Positions 10,614 through 19,862 of a stretch of 64,000 nt of DNA are shown in pieces. Source of the stretch: Hyphomicrobium facile (GTDB lineage: Bacteria; Pseudomonadota; Alphaproteobacteria; Rhizobiales; Hyphomicrobiaceae); assembly GCF_900116175.1 (NCBI RefSeq), contig NZ_FPCH01000001.1:374501-438500 (forward strand), given 5' to 3'. The first letter of the stretch is position 1, and each line of letters starts with the position of its first letter. A program made the position numbers and the translations under genes. The notes under the pieces are model-generated. The model saw only the letters and a list, made by a program, of their open reading frames with translations. It was not told where the DNA came from and ran no database searches.

Positions 10614-11927
10614 ATGCCGCTCGTCGACGTCAAGGTGCCGAACATCGGTGATTTCGAGAATGTGCCCGTCGTCGAAATTCAAGTGAAGCCCGGCGACGAA
10701 GTGAAGATCGGTGATCCGTTGATCACGCTCGAGAGCGACAAGGCTGCGATGGACGTGCCTGCGCCCTTTCAAGGCCGGGTGGCGGAAATTCTCGTCTCCA
10801 TCGGCGACAAGGTGAGCGAAGGCATCGCCATCGTGAAGCTCGATACTTCGGGCGATGCGAAGCCGGAAGCGCCGTCTGGCAACGCGAAGGGTGCTAATAA
10901 GTCCGGTAAGTCCGAGGCCGCTGCGAAGGCTCCGAGTGCGCCCGATAAGCCCAAATCCGTCGAAGCAGCCCCTGAAGCAAAAGACGGGGGATCGATACCG
11001 CCGCCCGGCGATTTCGGGTCGGTTTACGCGAGCCCGTCAGTCCGGCGCATCGCGCGCGATCTCGACGTCGATCTGAGACAGGTCAAAGGGACGGGCGACA
11101 AGGGCCGCATCACGAAGGATGATGTCAAAGCCTATATCGCGCGGAGCAGTCAGCCCGCGGCGGCGCCGGGCGCCGGCACGGGGCAGATGACGGGCATTCC
11201 GGAAATTCCGGCTCAGGATTTCTCGAAGTACGGGCCGGTCGAAACGAAGCCGATGTCGCGGCTGAAAAGGCTGACCGGGCCGAACCTGCATCGGGCCTGG
11301 TTGAACGTTCCGCATGTCACCAATTCCGACGAAGCCGACATCACAGATCTCGAAGCTTATCGACGGGATCTCGACGCGACGGCGAAGAGCAAGAATTACC
11401 GCGTGACGCTTGTCGCGTTTCTGCTGAAAGCCTCGGTGTCGGCGCTGAAGGAATATCCGGACGTCAATTCGTCTCTTGCGCCGGGCAAAGATGCGCTCAT
11501 CCTCAAGCGCTACTACAACATCGGTGTCGCGGTCGACACACCGGACGGACTCGTCGTTCCGGTCATTCGCGACGTCGATCGCAAGGGCGTCCTCGAATTG
11601 AGCCAGGAGCTGACGGCCGTTTCGGCCCGCATGCGCGATGGCAAGATCACGCCAACGGACATTTCAGGCGCGACCTTCTCGATATCGAGCCTCGGCGGAA
11701 TCGGGGGCACGGGCTTCACGCCGATCGTCAATGCGCCGGAAGTCGCTATTCTTGGAGCGGTCAGGGCTCAGATGAAGCCGCAGTGGGACGGTTCTGCATT
11801 TCAGCCGAGGCTGATGCTGCCGCTCTGTCTTTCTTACGATCATCGCGTGGTCGACGGCGCGCTTGCCGCGCGGTTCTTGAGAAAGATCTGCGATGCGCTG
11901 GCCGACGTTCGCCAACTGGTCTTGTAG
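10614..11927 (+). CDS. aceF: Dihydrolipoamide acetyltransferase (PDH E2)
   Basis: 437 residues with one N-terminal lipoyl domain (residues about 2-78, lipoylated Lys within LESDKAAMDVP), a Pro/Ala/Lys-rich linker, a peripheral subunit-binding domain (about 139-175, ASPSVRRIARDLDVDL...GRITKDDV) and the catalytic domain ending in SYDHRVVDGALAARFL, with the active His and Asp in HRVVDG. It transfers the acetyl group to CoA and forms the core of the complex. Enterobacterial E2 has three lipoyl domains; here there is one, and the E3 gene downstream adds another. The gap to lpdA is nine bases. Confidence 0.94.
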   Translation: MPLVDVKVPNIGDFENVPVVEIQVKPGDEVKIGDPLITLESDKAAMDVPAPFQGRVAEILVSIGDKVSEGIAIVKLDTSGDAKPEAPSGNAKGANKSGKSEAAAKAPSAPDKPKSVEAAPEAKDGGSIPPPGDFGSVYASPSVRRIARDLDVDLRQVKGTGDKGRITKDDVKAYIARSSQPAAAPGAGTGQMTGIPEIPAQDFSKYGPVETKPMSRLKRLTGPNLHRAWLNVPHVTNSDEADITDLEAYRRDLDATAKSKNYRVTLVAFLLKASVSALKEYPDVNSSLAPGKDALILKRYYNIGVAVDTPDGLVVPVIRDVDRKGVLELSQELTAVSARMRDGKITPTDISGATFSISSLGGIGGTGFTPIVNAPEVAILGAVRAQMKPQWDGSAFQPRLMLPLCLSYDHRVVDGALAARFLRKICDALADVRQLVL

Positions 11928-11936
11928 GACGCGGGC

Positions 11937-13697
11937 ATGAGCAGAAAAGAAATTCGCGTTCCGGTTCTCGGCGACTTCGAAGATGTTCCCGTCATCGAAG
12001 TGCACGTGAAGGCGGGCGCAACCATCGTCGCCGAAGACGCACTCATTACGCTCGAGAGCGACAAGGCCTCGTTCGATGTGCCAGCTCCGGAAGGCGGAAA
12101 AGTCGTCGAGGTTCTGATCAAGGTCGGCGACAAGGTCAGCGAAGGAAGCCCGATACTGACGCTCGAAACGGATGCGGGAGCACAGAGTCCAGCGGAGCCC
12201 GAGAAGGCGCCGCCGAAAAGGGAAGCGCCTCCGATTGCTGCCGCGCCAGCGGAAAAATATTCGGGCCACGCAGATCACTCGTGCGACGTGCTGGTGCTGG
12301 GCGCTGGGCCCGGCGGTTATTCCGCAGCCTTTCGTGCGGCCGATCTCGGCGCAAAGACCATCCTCGTCGATCGGTGGCCGGCGCTCGGCGGCGTTTGCCT
12401 GAACGTCGGCTGCATTCCATCGAAGGCGCTGCTGCACACGGCGTTCGTCATCGACGAGGCGGCTGCGTTGGGGAAACACGGCATTACGTTCGGCGCGCCG
12501 AAGATCGATCTGAAAAAGCTTGCAGCATTCAAAGACGCCGTCGTCGGCAAGCTCACGGGCGGGCTCGCGTCGATTGCAAAGGCGCGCAAGGTCACCACGC
12601 TGCGCGGGACCGGAACGTTCGTCGATGATCATCATATGACCGTGGTGTTCGACGACGGACACGAAGAGGTGGTGCGTTTCGAAAACGCCATCATCGCTGC
12701 CGGATCGGAAGCGGCGGCGTTGCCGTTCATGCCGTCCGATCCGCGGATCGTCGATTCGACGGGGGCGCTCGAGCTTCCGCAAATTCCCGACAAGATGCTT
12801 GTCATCGGCGGCGGCATCATCGGCCTCGAGATGGCGACGGTCTATTCGACGCTCGGCGCGCGGCTCGATGTCGTCGAGTTGCTCGACGGTCTGATGCTCG
12901 GCGCCGATCGCGATCTCGTCAACGTCTGGCAGAAGGTCAATGCGCGCCGCTTCGACCGTGTGATGCTCAAGACTAAAGTCGTTGCGGCGGAAGCGAAGCC
13001 AGACGGCATTTATGTAAGTTTTGAAGGTGCGGATGCACCGGCCGGACCGCAACGCTATGGGATGGTGCTCGTCGCTGTCGGGCGGACGCCGAACGGCAAG
13101 GCGATTGGCGCGGGTAACGCGGGTGTCGGCGTTACCGACCGTGGCTTCATTCCGGTCGACAAGCAGATGCGGACAAACGTTCAGAACATATTCGCCATCG
13201 GCGACATCGCGGATGAGCCGATGCTCGCGCATAAGGCCGTCCACCAGGGCCATGTCGCGGCGGAGAACGCGGCGGGGAAGAAGAGTTTCTTCGATGCCCG
13301 CCAGATACCGTCGGTCGCCTACACCGACCCCGAGATTGCGTGGGCAGGTTTGACTGAAACGGAGGCTAAGGCGCTGGGCATCGCGTATAAGAAAGCAGTG
13401 TTTCCCTGGGCGGCGTCGGGGCGCGCCATCGCGAACGCCCGGGACGAGGGCTTTACGAAACTCCTATTCGACGAGAGCACGGAGCAGATCATCGGCGGGG
13501 CCATCGTCGGCACGGAAGCCGGAAATCTCATTTCCGAGATTTGTCTCGCCATCGAAATGGGGGCGGACGCCGTCGACATCGGGAAAACGATCCATCCCCA
13601 TCCGACGCTGTCGGAATCCGTGGGCATGGCCGCCGAGGTCGCTGAAGGGGTCTGTACGGACCTGATGCCCGCCAAACCGCCCCGAGCCCGGGTTTAA
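11937..13697 (+). CDS. lpdA: Lipoyl domain-dihydrolipoamide dehydrogenase fusion (PDH E3)
   Basis: 586 residues. Residues about 1-80 are a lipoyl domain (LESDKASFDVPAPEGGKV); a Pro/Ala/Lys linker leads to a full flavoprotein disulfide reductase: FAD site VLGAGPGGYSAAFRAADLG, redox disulfide GGVCLNVGCIPSKAL, NAD site IGGGIIGLEMA and the C-terminal base in HPHPTLSESV. It reoxidises the dihydrolipoyl arms of E2. Such lipoyl-E3 fusions are known in Neisseria and Ralstonia PDH operons. The gene ends the aceE-aceF-lpdA set; no clear terminator was found just after it. Confidence 0.93.
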   Translation: MSRKEIRVPVLGDFEDVPVIEVHVKAGATIVAEDALITLESDKASFDVPAPEGGKVVEVLIKVGDKVSEGSPILTLETDAGAQSPAEPEKAPPKREAPPIAAAPAEKYSGHADHSCDVLVLGAGPGGYSAAFRAADLGAKTILVDRWPALGGVCLNVGCIPSKALLHTAFVIDEAAALGKHGITFGAPKIDLKKLAAFKDAVVGKLTGGLASIAKARKVTTLRGTGTFVDDHHMTVVFDDGHEEVVRFENAIIAAGSEAAALPFMPSDPRIVDSTGALELPQIPDKMLVIGGGIIGLEMATVYSTLGARLDVVELLDGLMLGADRDLVNVWQKVNARRFDRVMLKTKVVAAEAKPDGIYVSFEGADAPAGPQRYGMVLVAVGRTPNGKAIGAGNAGVGVTDRGFIPVDKQMRTNVQNIFAIGDIADEPMLAHKAVHQGHVAAENAAGKKSFFDARQIPSVAYTDPEIAWAGLTETEAKALGIAYKKAVFPWAASGRAIANARDEGFTKLLFDESTEQIIGGAIVGTEAGNLISEICLAIEMGADAVDIGKTIHPHPTLSESVGMAAEVAEGVCTDLMPAKPPRARV

Positions 13698-14014
13698 GGG
13701 GCGCAGGTCTTACGGCGTGGATACAATCCGGGGGCTTTGCGGGCCTTGCGTTCGGGGGGGCGGTTGGCTATATCAGCGCCATTCGACGTCGCTGTCGGAT
13801 GGTCAAGAGGAAGATCAGCCGGTTGGGCGCCCCATAGGGGCCCCCGAATTCTGACCGGCAGGGCTGCGGCCCATCACGGCGACATCACATCCAGACATCC
13901 GCGCCACCAAGCCAGGCATCGCGTTCGCGCGGGTCTGCCTATTGGCGCTTCAAACATCAACCCAAACTCGCCCGGCCGCCGAGCCGGGCACCACGTCGTT
14001 ATCAAGGAGAACGA
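13698..14014 (+). promoter_or_regulatory. Leader region of rpsA with a candidate promoter
   Basis: 317 bases between lpdA and rpsA hold no convincing gene. TTGCGT at 13746-13751 and TATATC at 13769-13774 are 17 bases apart and make a plausible sigma-70 promoter. It would give a 5' leader of about 230 bases. A long leader fits the known feedback control of rpsA translation by S1 in other bacteria, but no specific fold was identified here. A ribosome site AAGGAGAACGA precedes the rpsA start at 14015. Confidence 0.45.
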
Positions 14015-15736
14015 ATGTCCGCTGAAGTTGCCAATAAAGATTTTAATCCCTCGCGCGAAGATTTTGCCGCGCTGCTCGCCGAGAGCCTTGCCAAGGATGA
14101 CCTGTTCGAAGGTTCCGTTGTAAAGGGCAAGATCGTCGGCATCGAAAAAGACATGGCGATCATCGACGTCGGCCTCAAAATGGAAGGCCGCGTTGCACTC
14201 AAAGAATTCGGCGTCGGCGGCAAGCCGGGCGACCTCAAAGTCGGCGACACCGTCGAAGTGTACCTTGAGCGCGTCGAGAACGCGCTCGGTGAAGCGGTTC
14301 TCTCGCGCGACAAGGCTCGCCGCGAAGAAAGCTGGACCCGCCTCGAGCGCCTCTACGAAAAGGGCGAGAAGGTTACAGGCGTCATCTTCAACAAGGTCAA
14401 GGGCGGCTTCACGGTCGACCTCGACGGCGCCGTTGCGTTCCTTCCGGGCAGCCAGGTCGACATTCGCCCCGTTCGCGACATCGGACCGCTGATGCATCAG
14501 CAGCAGCCGTTCCAGATCCTGAAGATGGATCGCCGTCGCGGCAACATCGTTGTTTCGCGCCGCTCGGTTCTCGAAGAGAGCCGCGCCGAGCAGAGGACGG
14601 AAATCGTTGCTCGTCTCGCCGAAGGCCAGATCATCGACGGCCTCGTCAAGAACATCACCGATTACGGTGCGTTCATCGATCTCGGCGGCATCGACGGCCT
14701 TCTCCACGTTACCGACATGGCATGGCGCCGCGTCAACCATCCGTCCGAAATCCTCAACGTCGGCGATACGGTGAAGGTGCAGATCATCCGCATCAATCCG
14801 GAAACGCAGCGTATTTCGCTCGGTATGAAGCAGCTTCAGTCCGACCCGTGGTCGGCGATCGAAGCCAAGTATCCGGTCGGCGCTCGCGTCAAGGGCACCG
14901 TGACGAACATTGCCGATTACGGTGCGTTCGTTGAGCTGGAGCCGGGCGTCGAAGGCCTGATCCACGTTTCGGAAATGAGCTGGACGAAGAAGAACACGCA
15001 CCCTGGCAAGATCGTCTCGACGAGCCAGCAGGTCGAAGTTCAGGTTCTCGAAGTCGATCCGCAGAAGCGCCGTATCTCGCTCGGCCTGAAGCAGACGCAG
15101 GAGAACCCGTGGGATGCGTTCCTGACGCAGCACCCGAAGGGCTCGGTCGTCGAAGGTCCGATCCGCAACATCACCGAGTTCGGTCTCTTCATCGGTCTCG
15201 ACAACGGCATCGACGGCATGGTCCATCTTTCGGACCTCGACTGGCAGAAGGCCGGCGACGAGGTCATCAAGGACTACAAGAAGGGCGACAACGTCAAAGC
15301 CATCGTTCTCGATGTCGACGGCTCGAAGGAGCGCATTTCGCTCGGCGTCAAGCAGCTGTCGGGCGATCCGGCAGACGCCATGGCGAAGTACAAGAAGGGT
15401 GATGCCGTCACCGGTACGGTCACGTCGGTCAGCGACGCTGGTATCGAAGTCAGGATCGCAGACAGCGAGTTGACGTCGTTCATCAAGCGCGCCGATCTCT
15501 CGCGTGACCGCTCGGAGCAGCGTCCGGAACGCTTCAACGTCGGCGACAAGGTCGACGCGGCCGTCATCTCGGTCGACAAGGCAGCGCGCCGTATCGCGGT
15601 TTCGATCAAGGCGCTTGAGCTTGCTGAAGAAAAGCAGGCGGTTGCTCAGTACGGTTCGACCGACTCGGGCGCTTCGCTCGGCGACATCTTCAAGGCCGCC
15701 ATCAAGAAGCGCGAAGGCGCCGAAGACGCCGAGTAA
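14015..15736 (+). CDS. rpsA: 30S ribosomal protein S1
   Basis: 573 residues containing six S1 (OB-fold) repeats. They begin near GSVVKGKIVGIEKDMAI, GEKVTGVIFNKVKGGF, GQIIDGLVKNITDYGAF, GARVKGTVTNIADYGAF, GSVVEGPIRNITEFGLF and GDAVTGTVTSVSDAG. The middle repeats are the best conserved and carry the RNA-binding aromatic face. S1 unfolds mRNA leaders and helps initiation on the 30S subunit. Length and repeat number match Proteobacteria. The gene has the strongest codon bias of the window (many GTC, CGC and AAG codons), as expected for an abundant protein. Confidence 0.96.
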   Translation: MSAEVANKDFNPSREDFAALLAESLAKDDLFEGSVVKGKIVGIEKDMAIIDVGLKMEGRVALKEFGVGGKPGDLKVGDTVEVYLERVENALGEAVLSRDKARREESWTRLERLYEKGEKVTGVIFNKVKGGFTVDLDGAVAFLPGSQVDIRPVRDIGPLMHQQQPFQILKMDRRRGNIVVSRRSVLEESRAEQRTEIVARLAEGQIIDGLVKNITDYGAFIDLGGIDGLLHVTDMAWRRVNHPSEILNVGDTVKVQIIRINPETQRISLGMKQLQSDPWSAIEAKYPVGARVKGTVTNIADYGAFVELEPGVEGLIHVSEMSWTKKNTHPGKIVSTSQQVEVQVLEVDPQKRRISLGLKQTQENPWDAFLTQHPKGSVVEGPIRNITEFGLFIGLDNGIDGMVHLSDLDWQKAGDEVIKDYKKGDNVKAIVLDVDGSKERISLGVKQLSGDPADAMAKYKKGDAVTGTVTSVSDAGIEVRIADSELTSFIKRADLSRDRSEQRPERFNVGDKVDAAVISVDKAARRIAVSIKALELAEEKQAVAQYGSTDSGASLGDIFKAAIKKREGAEDAE

Positions 15737-15795
15737 TCGGCCCGGCCAGGCTCCGGCCGGACTTTGGTCGGCCTCGGTCAGCGTTAAAAAATTGG

Positions 15796-15832
15796 AGGCG
15801 CGCGGCAGACTCTGCTGCGCGCCTTAACTTTT
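15796..15832 (+). terminator. Intrinsic terminator after rpsA
   Basis: A 12-bp GC-rich stem (15797-15808 with 15812-15823, one wobble pair) with loop ACT is followed by TTAACTTTT. It stands 60 bases after the rpsA stop and separates rpsA from sppA. Confidence 0.75.
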
Positions 15833-15961
15833 GGGCGAGACGCCGCGGGCTTCCCCGTTGCTCGCGGCCGCAACCTTGCCTACGTTCGCCGCCAGAACGA
15901 TCCGCGCTGACGAGCCTCCCGCTCGACTTGCCGCGAGATGACGGAAAGGGCACCACCCCCA

Positions 15962-16927
15962 ATGCTTGAAACGGAAACGGTTCTCGATCGCAGGCGGCTT
16001 CGCCGGTCGGTATCGATTTGGCGCGCCGCCGGGCTCGCCGGTCTCCTTATCGCGATCGGCGTGCTGGCATTCGGCGGCGACAAGCTTGCTTCGCTTACCG
16101 GCGAAAAACAGATCGCCCGCGTGACAATCGAAGGCACCATTACGGAAGATCGCGATCAGCTCAAAATGCTGAAGGACATCGCCGACGATAACAGCGTCTC
16201 CGGCGTTCTCTTGTTCATTAACAGTCCCGGCGGCACGACAACGGGGGGCGAGGCGCTCTTCGAAGGTATCCGTACGCTCGCCAAAAAGAAGCCTGTTGTC
16301 GCGCAATTCGGCACCGTCGCGGCGTCGGCCGCCTACATTGCGGGTCTTGCCTCGGATCACATCGTGGCTCGCGGCAACACGATTACCGGCTCGGTTGGCG
16401 TCATCGTGCAGTGGCCTGAAGTCGTCCAGCTGCTGGACAAGATCGGCGTTAAAATGAACGAGGTTAAGAGTGGCCCTCTGAAGGCTTCACCCTCGCCGTT
16501 CGAGCCGCTCGACGACGCCAGCAAGAAGGTCGCCGAGGGCATGGTGGCCGATGGCTTCAAATGGTTCATCGGCCTGGTCGAGACGCGCCGGGGCGTGAAA
16601 GCAGCCGATATTCCGGGGCTTCTGGAGGGCCGAATCTACTCGGGCCGCGAGGCTCTTGATGCAAAGTTGATCGATCAACTCGGCGGCGAGGACGAGGCGG
16701 TCAAATGGCTCAAGGACGTGAAAAGCGTTCCCCAAACGGCGAAAGTCACCGACTGGAAGCCCGGAAACAGCGGCGGTTACGGCTTTGCCGGCATGTCGGC
16801 CGGCATCGCGGGCTGGTTGCTCGGACCGGCAGCGGGGGACGCCGTAAATTTTTTGCTTCGTGATCGGATGATTTCCACGCTCGGACTTGACGGTCTTCTC
16901 TCAGTTTGGCACCCTTCTGAAAAATAA
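15962..16927 (+). CDS. sppA: Signal peptide peptidase SppA, short (36K) type
   Basis: 321 residues with one N-terminal membrane anchor (about residues 24-41, [16 protein letters not shown]) and a single S49 protease domain facing the periplasm, where it clears cleaved signal peptides. Family elements are [19 protein letters not shown], the nucleophile Ser in [23 protein letters not shown] and the base Lys in [20 protein letters not shown] at 15962 follows GGAAAGGG by 11 bases; an in-frame ATG at 15938 would add eight residues. ihfB starts 32 bases after the stop, and sppA-ihfB is a common pair in this order. Confidence 0.88.
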   Translation: MLETETVLDRRRLRRSVSIWRAAGLAGLLIAIGVLAFGGDKLASLTGEKQIARVTIEGTITEDRDQLKMLKDIADDNSVSGVLLFINSPGGTTTGGEALFEGIRTLAKKKPVVAQFGTVAASAAYIAGLASDHIVARGNTITGSVGVIVQWPEVVQLLDKIGVKMNEVKSGPLKASPSPFEPLDDASKKVAEGMVADGFKWFIGLVETRRGVKAADIPGLLEGRIYSGREALDAKLIDQLGGEDEAVKWLKDVKSVPQTAKVTDWKPGNSGGYGFAGMSAGIAGWLLGPAAGDAVNFLLRDRMISTLGLDGLLSVWHPSEK

Positions 16928-16959
16928 GAAGAAATGGTCGCCGAAGCTGGGAGCGAAAC

Positions 16960-17256
16960 GTGATCAAATCGGAGCTGGTGCAACGGATTGCCACTGCCAA
17001 TCCGCATCTTTACCATCGTGACGTCGAACGCATCGTCAACGTAATTTTCGATGAAATTGTCGATGCTTTATCGCGAGGTGATCGCGTCGAGCTTCGCGGT
17101 TTCGGTGCGTTCACGGTCAAGCATCGTGCGTCACGACAGGGAAGAAATCCGCGTACGGGAACCACGGTCGCCGTCGCCGAGAAATTCGTGCCGTTCTTCA
17201 AAACCGGCAAGGAACTTCGCGACCGGTTGAATAAGCTTAACGGCAGCAAACACTGA
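16960..17256 (+). CDS. ihfB: Integration host factor subunit beta
   Basis: 98 residues of the HU/IHF family, with the DNA-intercalating arm [10 protein letters not shown] and the helical base [18 protein letters not shown]. The name IHF beta is favoured over HU by [19 protein letters not shown] and by the pairing with sppA. IHF bends DNA at specific sites as a dimer with the alpha subunit, which is encoded elsewhere. The start is GTG at 16960, behind GGGAG. A small membrane-protein gene of the LapA family follows after 47 bases, as in many Rhizobiales and gamma-proteobacteria. Confidence 0.92.
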   Translation: MIKSELVQRIATANPHLYHRDVERIVNVIFDEIVDALSRGDRVELRGFGAFTVKHRASRQGRNPRTGTTVAVAEKFVPFFKTGKELRDRLNKLNGSKH

Positions 17257-17303
17257 CGATACCCGCTGCGGTTCGTTGCGCGCACGCCAAGTGAGGAAAG
17301 ATC

Positions 17304-17654
17304 ATGTTCAGGCGTATTCTCGCGCTGCTAATCGGTTTTCCGATCGGCATCATCCTGGTCGCGATTGCGGTTTCCAACCGGCAGCCAGTGGATCTGATCC
17401 TCGATCCCTTCCGGCCCGAGACGCCAGCGCTTTCCATTGAGTTGCCGTTCTACATTTATCTCATGGTGGCTCTCGTCGTCGGCGTCATCCTTGGCGGCAT
17501 TGCGACGTGGATGGGGCAGAGCCGATGGCGCCAGACGGCGCGTTCGCAAGGCCGGCGCGCAGCGCGCTGGCAAGCGGAAGCCGATCGCCTCGCGCGGGAA
17601 CGCGAAGGGGCTGGCGATCCGGCAGACCAGCGATTGGCCATCTCTGGCCGTTGA
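17304..17654 (+). CDS. LapA-domain (DUF1049) membrane protein
   Basis: 116 residues with two membrane segments (about 4-24 and 51-72) separated by the short loop VSNRQPVDLILDPFRPE, whose SNxQPV element is typical of LapA/DUF1049 proteins. A basic, probably coiled-coil C-terminal tail (about 75-116) stays in the cytosol. In E. coli the LapA/LapB pair takes part in control of lipopolysaccharide synthesis; no lapB gene is seen here. GAGGAAAG precedes the ATG. The location after ihfB supports the family assignment. Confidence 0.82.
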   Translation: MFRRILALLIGFPIGIILVAIAVSNRQPVDLILDPFRPETPALSIELPFYIYLMVALVVGVILGGIATWMGQSRWRQTARSQGRRAARWQAEADRLAREREGAGDPADQRLAISGR

Positions 17655-17671
17655 TGCGAGCAAGATCCTAA

Positions 17672-17911
17672 ATGTCATTCGATGCGCTGACGCTTTTCGG
17701 ACTCGTGTCCGTCAGCCTGATGCTGCTGTTCTACACGTTCGAGGATAGCAGCCCTTGGTGCATCCTCGGATTTTCCGTCGCTTGCGCGATGGGTTCGGTC
17801 TATGGATTTCTGCAGGGCGCCTGGCCATTCGGCCTGGTCGAAGGCGTTTGGACTTTTATCGCTCTCAAGCGCTGGCAAAAGCGCCGGCTCGCCGGTGCGC
17901 CTGCGGCGTAA
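17672..17911 (+). CDS. Small conserved membrane protein of unknown function
   Basis: 79 residues with two or three hydrophobic segments (about 6-20, 28-46 and 50-64), a DSSPW turn and a basic end KRWQKRRLAG. It lies 17 bases after the LapA-like gene and 13 bases before trpF, so it is probably co-transcribed. The family was not recognised. The tight spacing and strong GC3 bias support a real gene. A role in the envelope is only a guess from its hydrophobicity. Confidence 0.65.
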   Translation: MSFDALTLFGLVSVSLMLLFYTFEDSSPWCILGFSVACAMGSVYGFLQGAWPFGLVEGVWTFIALKRWQKRRLAGAPAA

Positions 17912-17924
17912 CACACGAACTTTG

Positions 17925-18575
17925 ATGGTCACGACAGCCAAAATTTGCGGGATCACGACGCCTGAAGCGTTGGAAGCGGCCATCTCCGGCGGCGCCGACT
18001 ACATCGGGCTTGTCTTTTATGCGAAGAGCCCGCGCCATCTCGAAATCCCTGAAGCCAAGCGACTGGCTGAGCTCGCACGCGGCAGGGCCAAGATCGTCGC
18101 GCTGACGGTCGATGCGGACGACGAGACGCTGCAAGAGATTGTCGATGATGTTGGTCCCGACATCCTGCAACTGCACGGCAAGGAAACTCCGGAACGCGTC
18201 GCCGTCATCAAGAAGCAATTCGGCCGTGAGGTCATCAAGGCGATTGCCGTCGCGACGGCCGGAGACGCGGAGCGTGCGCGCAGCTACGCGGGCTCTGCAG
18301 ATCTCATCCTCTTTGACGCGAAGGCGCCTCCGGGCTCGTTGCTTCCTGGCGGCAACGGTCGAACGTTCGACTGGCACGCCCTCGATGGTGTTTCCGAAGC
18401 TCTGCCCTTCATGCTTTCGGGTGGCCTCGGGCCTGATAACGTCGCGGACGCGATCGCGTTAACGAAGCCGGTCGCCGTCGATGTATCTTCCGGTGTCGAA
18501 AGTGCGCCGGGCATCAAGGACCCTGATCAGATCCGTCGCTTTCTTCTGGCCGTAAAGACAGCTAAGCAGACGTGA
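17925..18575 (+). CDS. trpF: Phosphoribosylanthranilate isomerase
   Basis: 216 residues, a single TIM-barrel domain for the third step of tryptophan synthesis. Motifs are KICGITTPEALEAAISGGAD at the start (Cys general base), GLVFYAKSPR, LQLHGKETPERV, LFDAKAPPGSLLPGGNG and the phosphate-binding end FMLSGGLGPDNVADAI with DVSSGVESAPGIKD. ATG at 17925 is chosen; an upstream extension would overlap the previous gene. trpB follows after 44 bases. Confidence 0.94.
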   Translation: MVTTAKICGITTPEALEAAISGGADYIGLVFYAKSPRHLEIPEAKRLAELARGRAKIVALTVDADDETLQEIVDDVGPDILQLHGKETPERVAVIKKQFGREVIKAIAVATAGDAERARSYAGSADLILFDAKAPPGSLLPGGNGRTFDWHALDGVSEALPFMLSGGLGPDNVADAIALTKPVAVDVSSGVESAPGIKDPDQIRRFLLAVKTAKQT

Positions 18576-18619
18576 TAATTTCATCTTCCTGATGGGCCAG
18601 GGAGATAAGCGAGGCGTTC

Positions 18620-19861
18620 ATGGCGACGAAATCGAAGAAGACCGCGGAGGCCGCGCTCAACAGCTACGCCACGGGTCCCGACGACAGGGGATTTTTCGGC
18701 ATATTCGGCGGCCGTTTCGTTGCCGAAACGCTGATGCCGCTGATCCTGGAACTCGAGCGCGCTTACGAGGCGGCGAAAGCCGATCCCGAATTCCAGCGCG
18801 AACTCGATTTTCTGAACCTCCATTACGCCGGCAGGCCGAGCCCGCTCTATCATGCGGAGCGAATGACGGCCGAACTCGGTGGCGCGAAAATCTACTTCAA
18901 GCGCGAAGAGCTCAATCACACGGGCTCGCACAAGATCAACAACTGCCTCGGTCAGATCCTGCTCGCGCGCCGGATGGGCAAGAAGCGGATCATCGCAGAG
19001 ACTGGGGCGGGTCAACACGGCGTCGCTGTTGCAACGGTCTGCGCCAAGTACGGCATGGAGTGCGAGGTCTACATGGGCGCGACCGACGTCGAACGTCAGG
19101 CGCCCAACGTAGCGCGCATGGCGTTGCTCGGCGCGAAACTCAATCCGGTGAAGTCGGGCGCCGGCACGCTGAAAGACGCGATGAACGAAGCGTTGCGCGA
19201 TTGGGTCACCAACGTGCGCGACACTTACTATCTCATCGGCACGGCCGCGGGTCCGCATCCCTATCCGGCCATGGTCCGCGACTTCCAGGCGATCATCGGG
19301 CATGAGACGCGCAAGCAGATGATGGAAGCCGAAGGCCGGTTGCCAGATACGATCATTGCCTGCATCGGCGGCGGCTCGAATGCTATCGGCATTTTCCATC
19401 CGTTTCTGGATGACAAGGATGTTGCGATCTACGGCGTGGAGGCGGGCGGCCACGGGATCGATGTCGAGAACGGTCATGCGGCGTCGATGAACGGTGGTTC
19501 GCCGGGTGTGCTGCACGGAAATCGCACGTATCTCCTGCAAGACAGCGACGGGCAGATCCTCGAAGGTCATTCGATTTCCGCCGGCCTCGATTATCCGGGC
19601 GTTGGGCCGGAACACGCGTGGCTGAAGACTATCGGGCGTGTGACCTACGTCCCGGCCACGGACAAAGAAGCGCTCGAAGCACTTCAGTTCTGCACGCGGC
19701 TTGAGGGCATCATCCCGGCACTCGAGTCGAGTCACGCACTGGCACTTGTGAAGAAGCTTGCGCCGACTTTGGGGAAGGACAACCTTCTCGTCGTCAATAT
19801 TTCTGGCCGAGGCGACAAGGATCTCGCCACGGTCGTCAAACATCTTGGGATGAAGATCTAA
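18620..19861 (+). CDS. trpB: Tryptophan synthase beta chain
   Basis: 413 residues. It condenses indole with serine using pyridoxal phosphate and works as an alpha2-beta2 complex with TrpA. The PLP lysine lies in [14 protein letters not shown]; the glycine-rich phosphate cup is GGGSNAIG, and [13 protein letters not shown] and [10 protein letters not shown] are typical of the TrpB1 class. trpA begins two bases after the stop, so translation is coupled. AGGGAGATAAGCG precedes the start. Confidence 0.97.
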   Translation: MATKSKKTAEAALNSYATGPDDRGFFGIFGGRFVAETLMPLILELERAYEAAKADPEFQRELDFLNLHYAGRPSPLYHAERMTAELGGAKIYFKREELNHTGSHKINNCLGQILLARRMGKKRIIAETGAGQHGVAVATVCAKYGMECEVYMGATDVERQAPNVARMALLGAKLNPVKSGAGTLKDAMNEALRDWVTNVRDTYYLIGTAAGPHPYPAMVRDFQAIIGHETRKQMMEAEGRLPDTIIACIGGGSNAIGIFHPFLDDKDVAIYGVEAGGHGIDVENGHAASMNGGSPGVLHGNRTYLLQDSDGQILEGHSISAGLDYPGVGPEHAWLKTIGRVTYVPATDKEALEALQFCTRLEGIIPALESSHALALVKKLAPTLGKDNLLVVNISGRGDKDLATVVKHLGMKI

Positions 19862-19862
19862 G

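Noticed and set aside
11664-13253. Long open frame of 529 codons on the minus strand opposite lpdA
   Set aside because: Rich in Arg, His and Asp, typical of an antisense reading in GC-rich genes; lpdA has full family motifs on the plus strand.
13874-15226. Open frame of 450 codons opposite rpsA
   Set aside because: Antisense shadow of a strongly biased gene; no family features.
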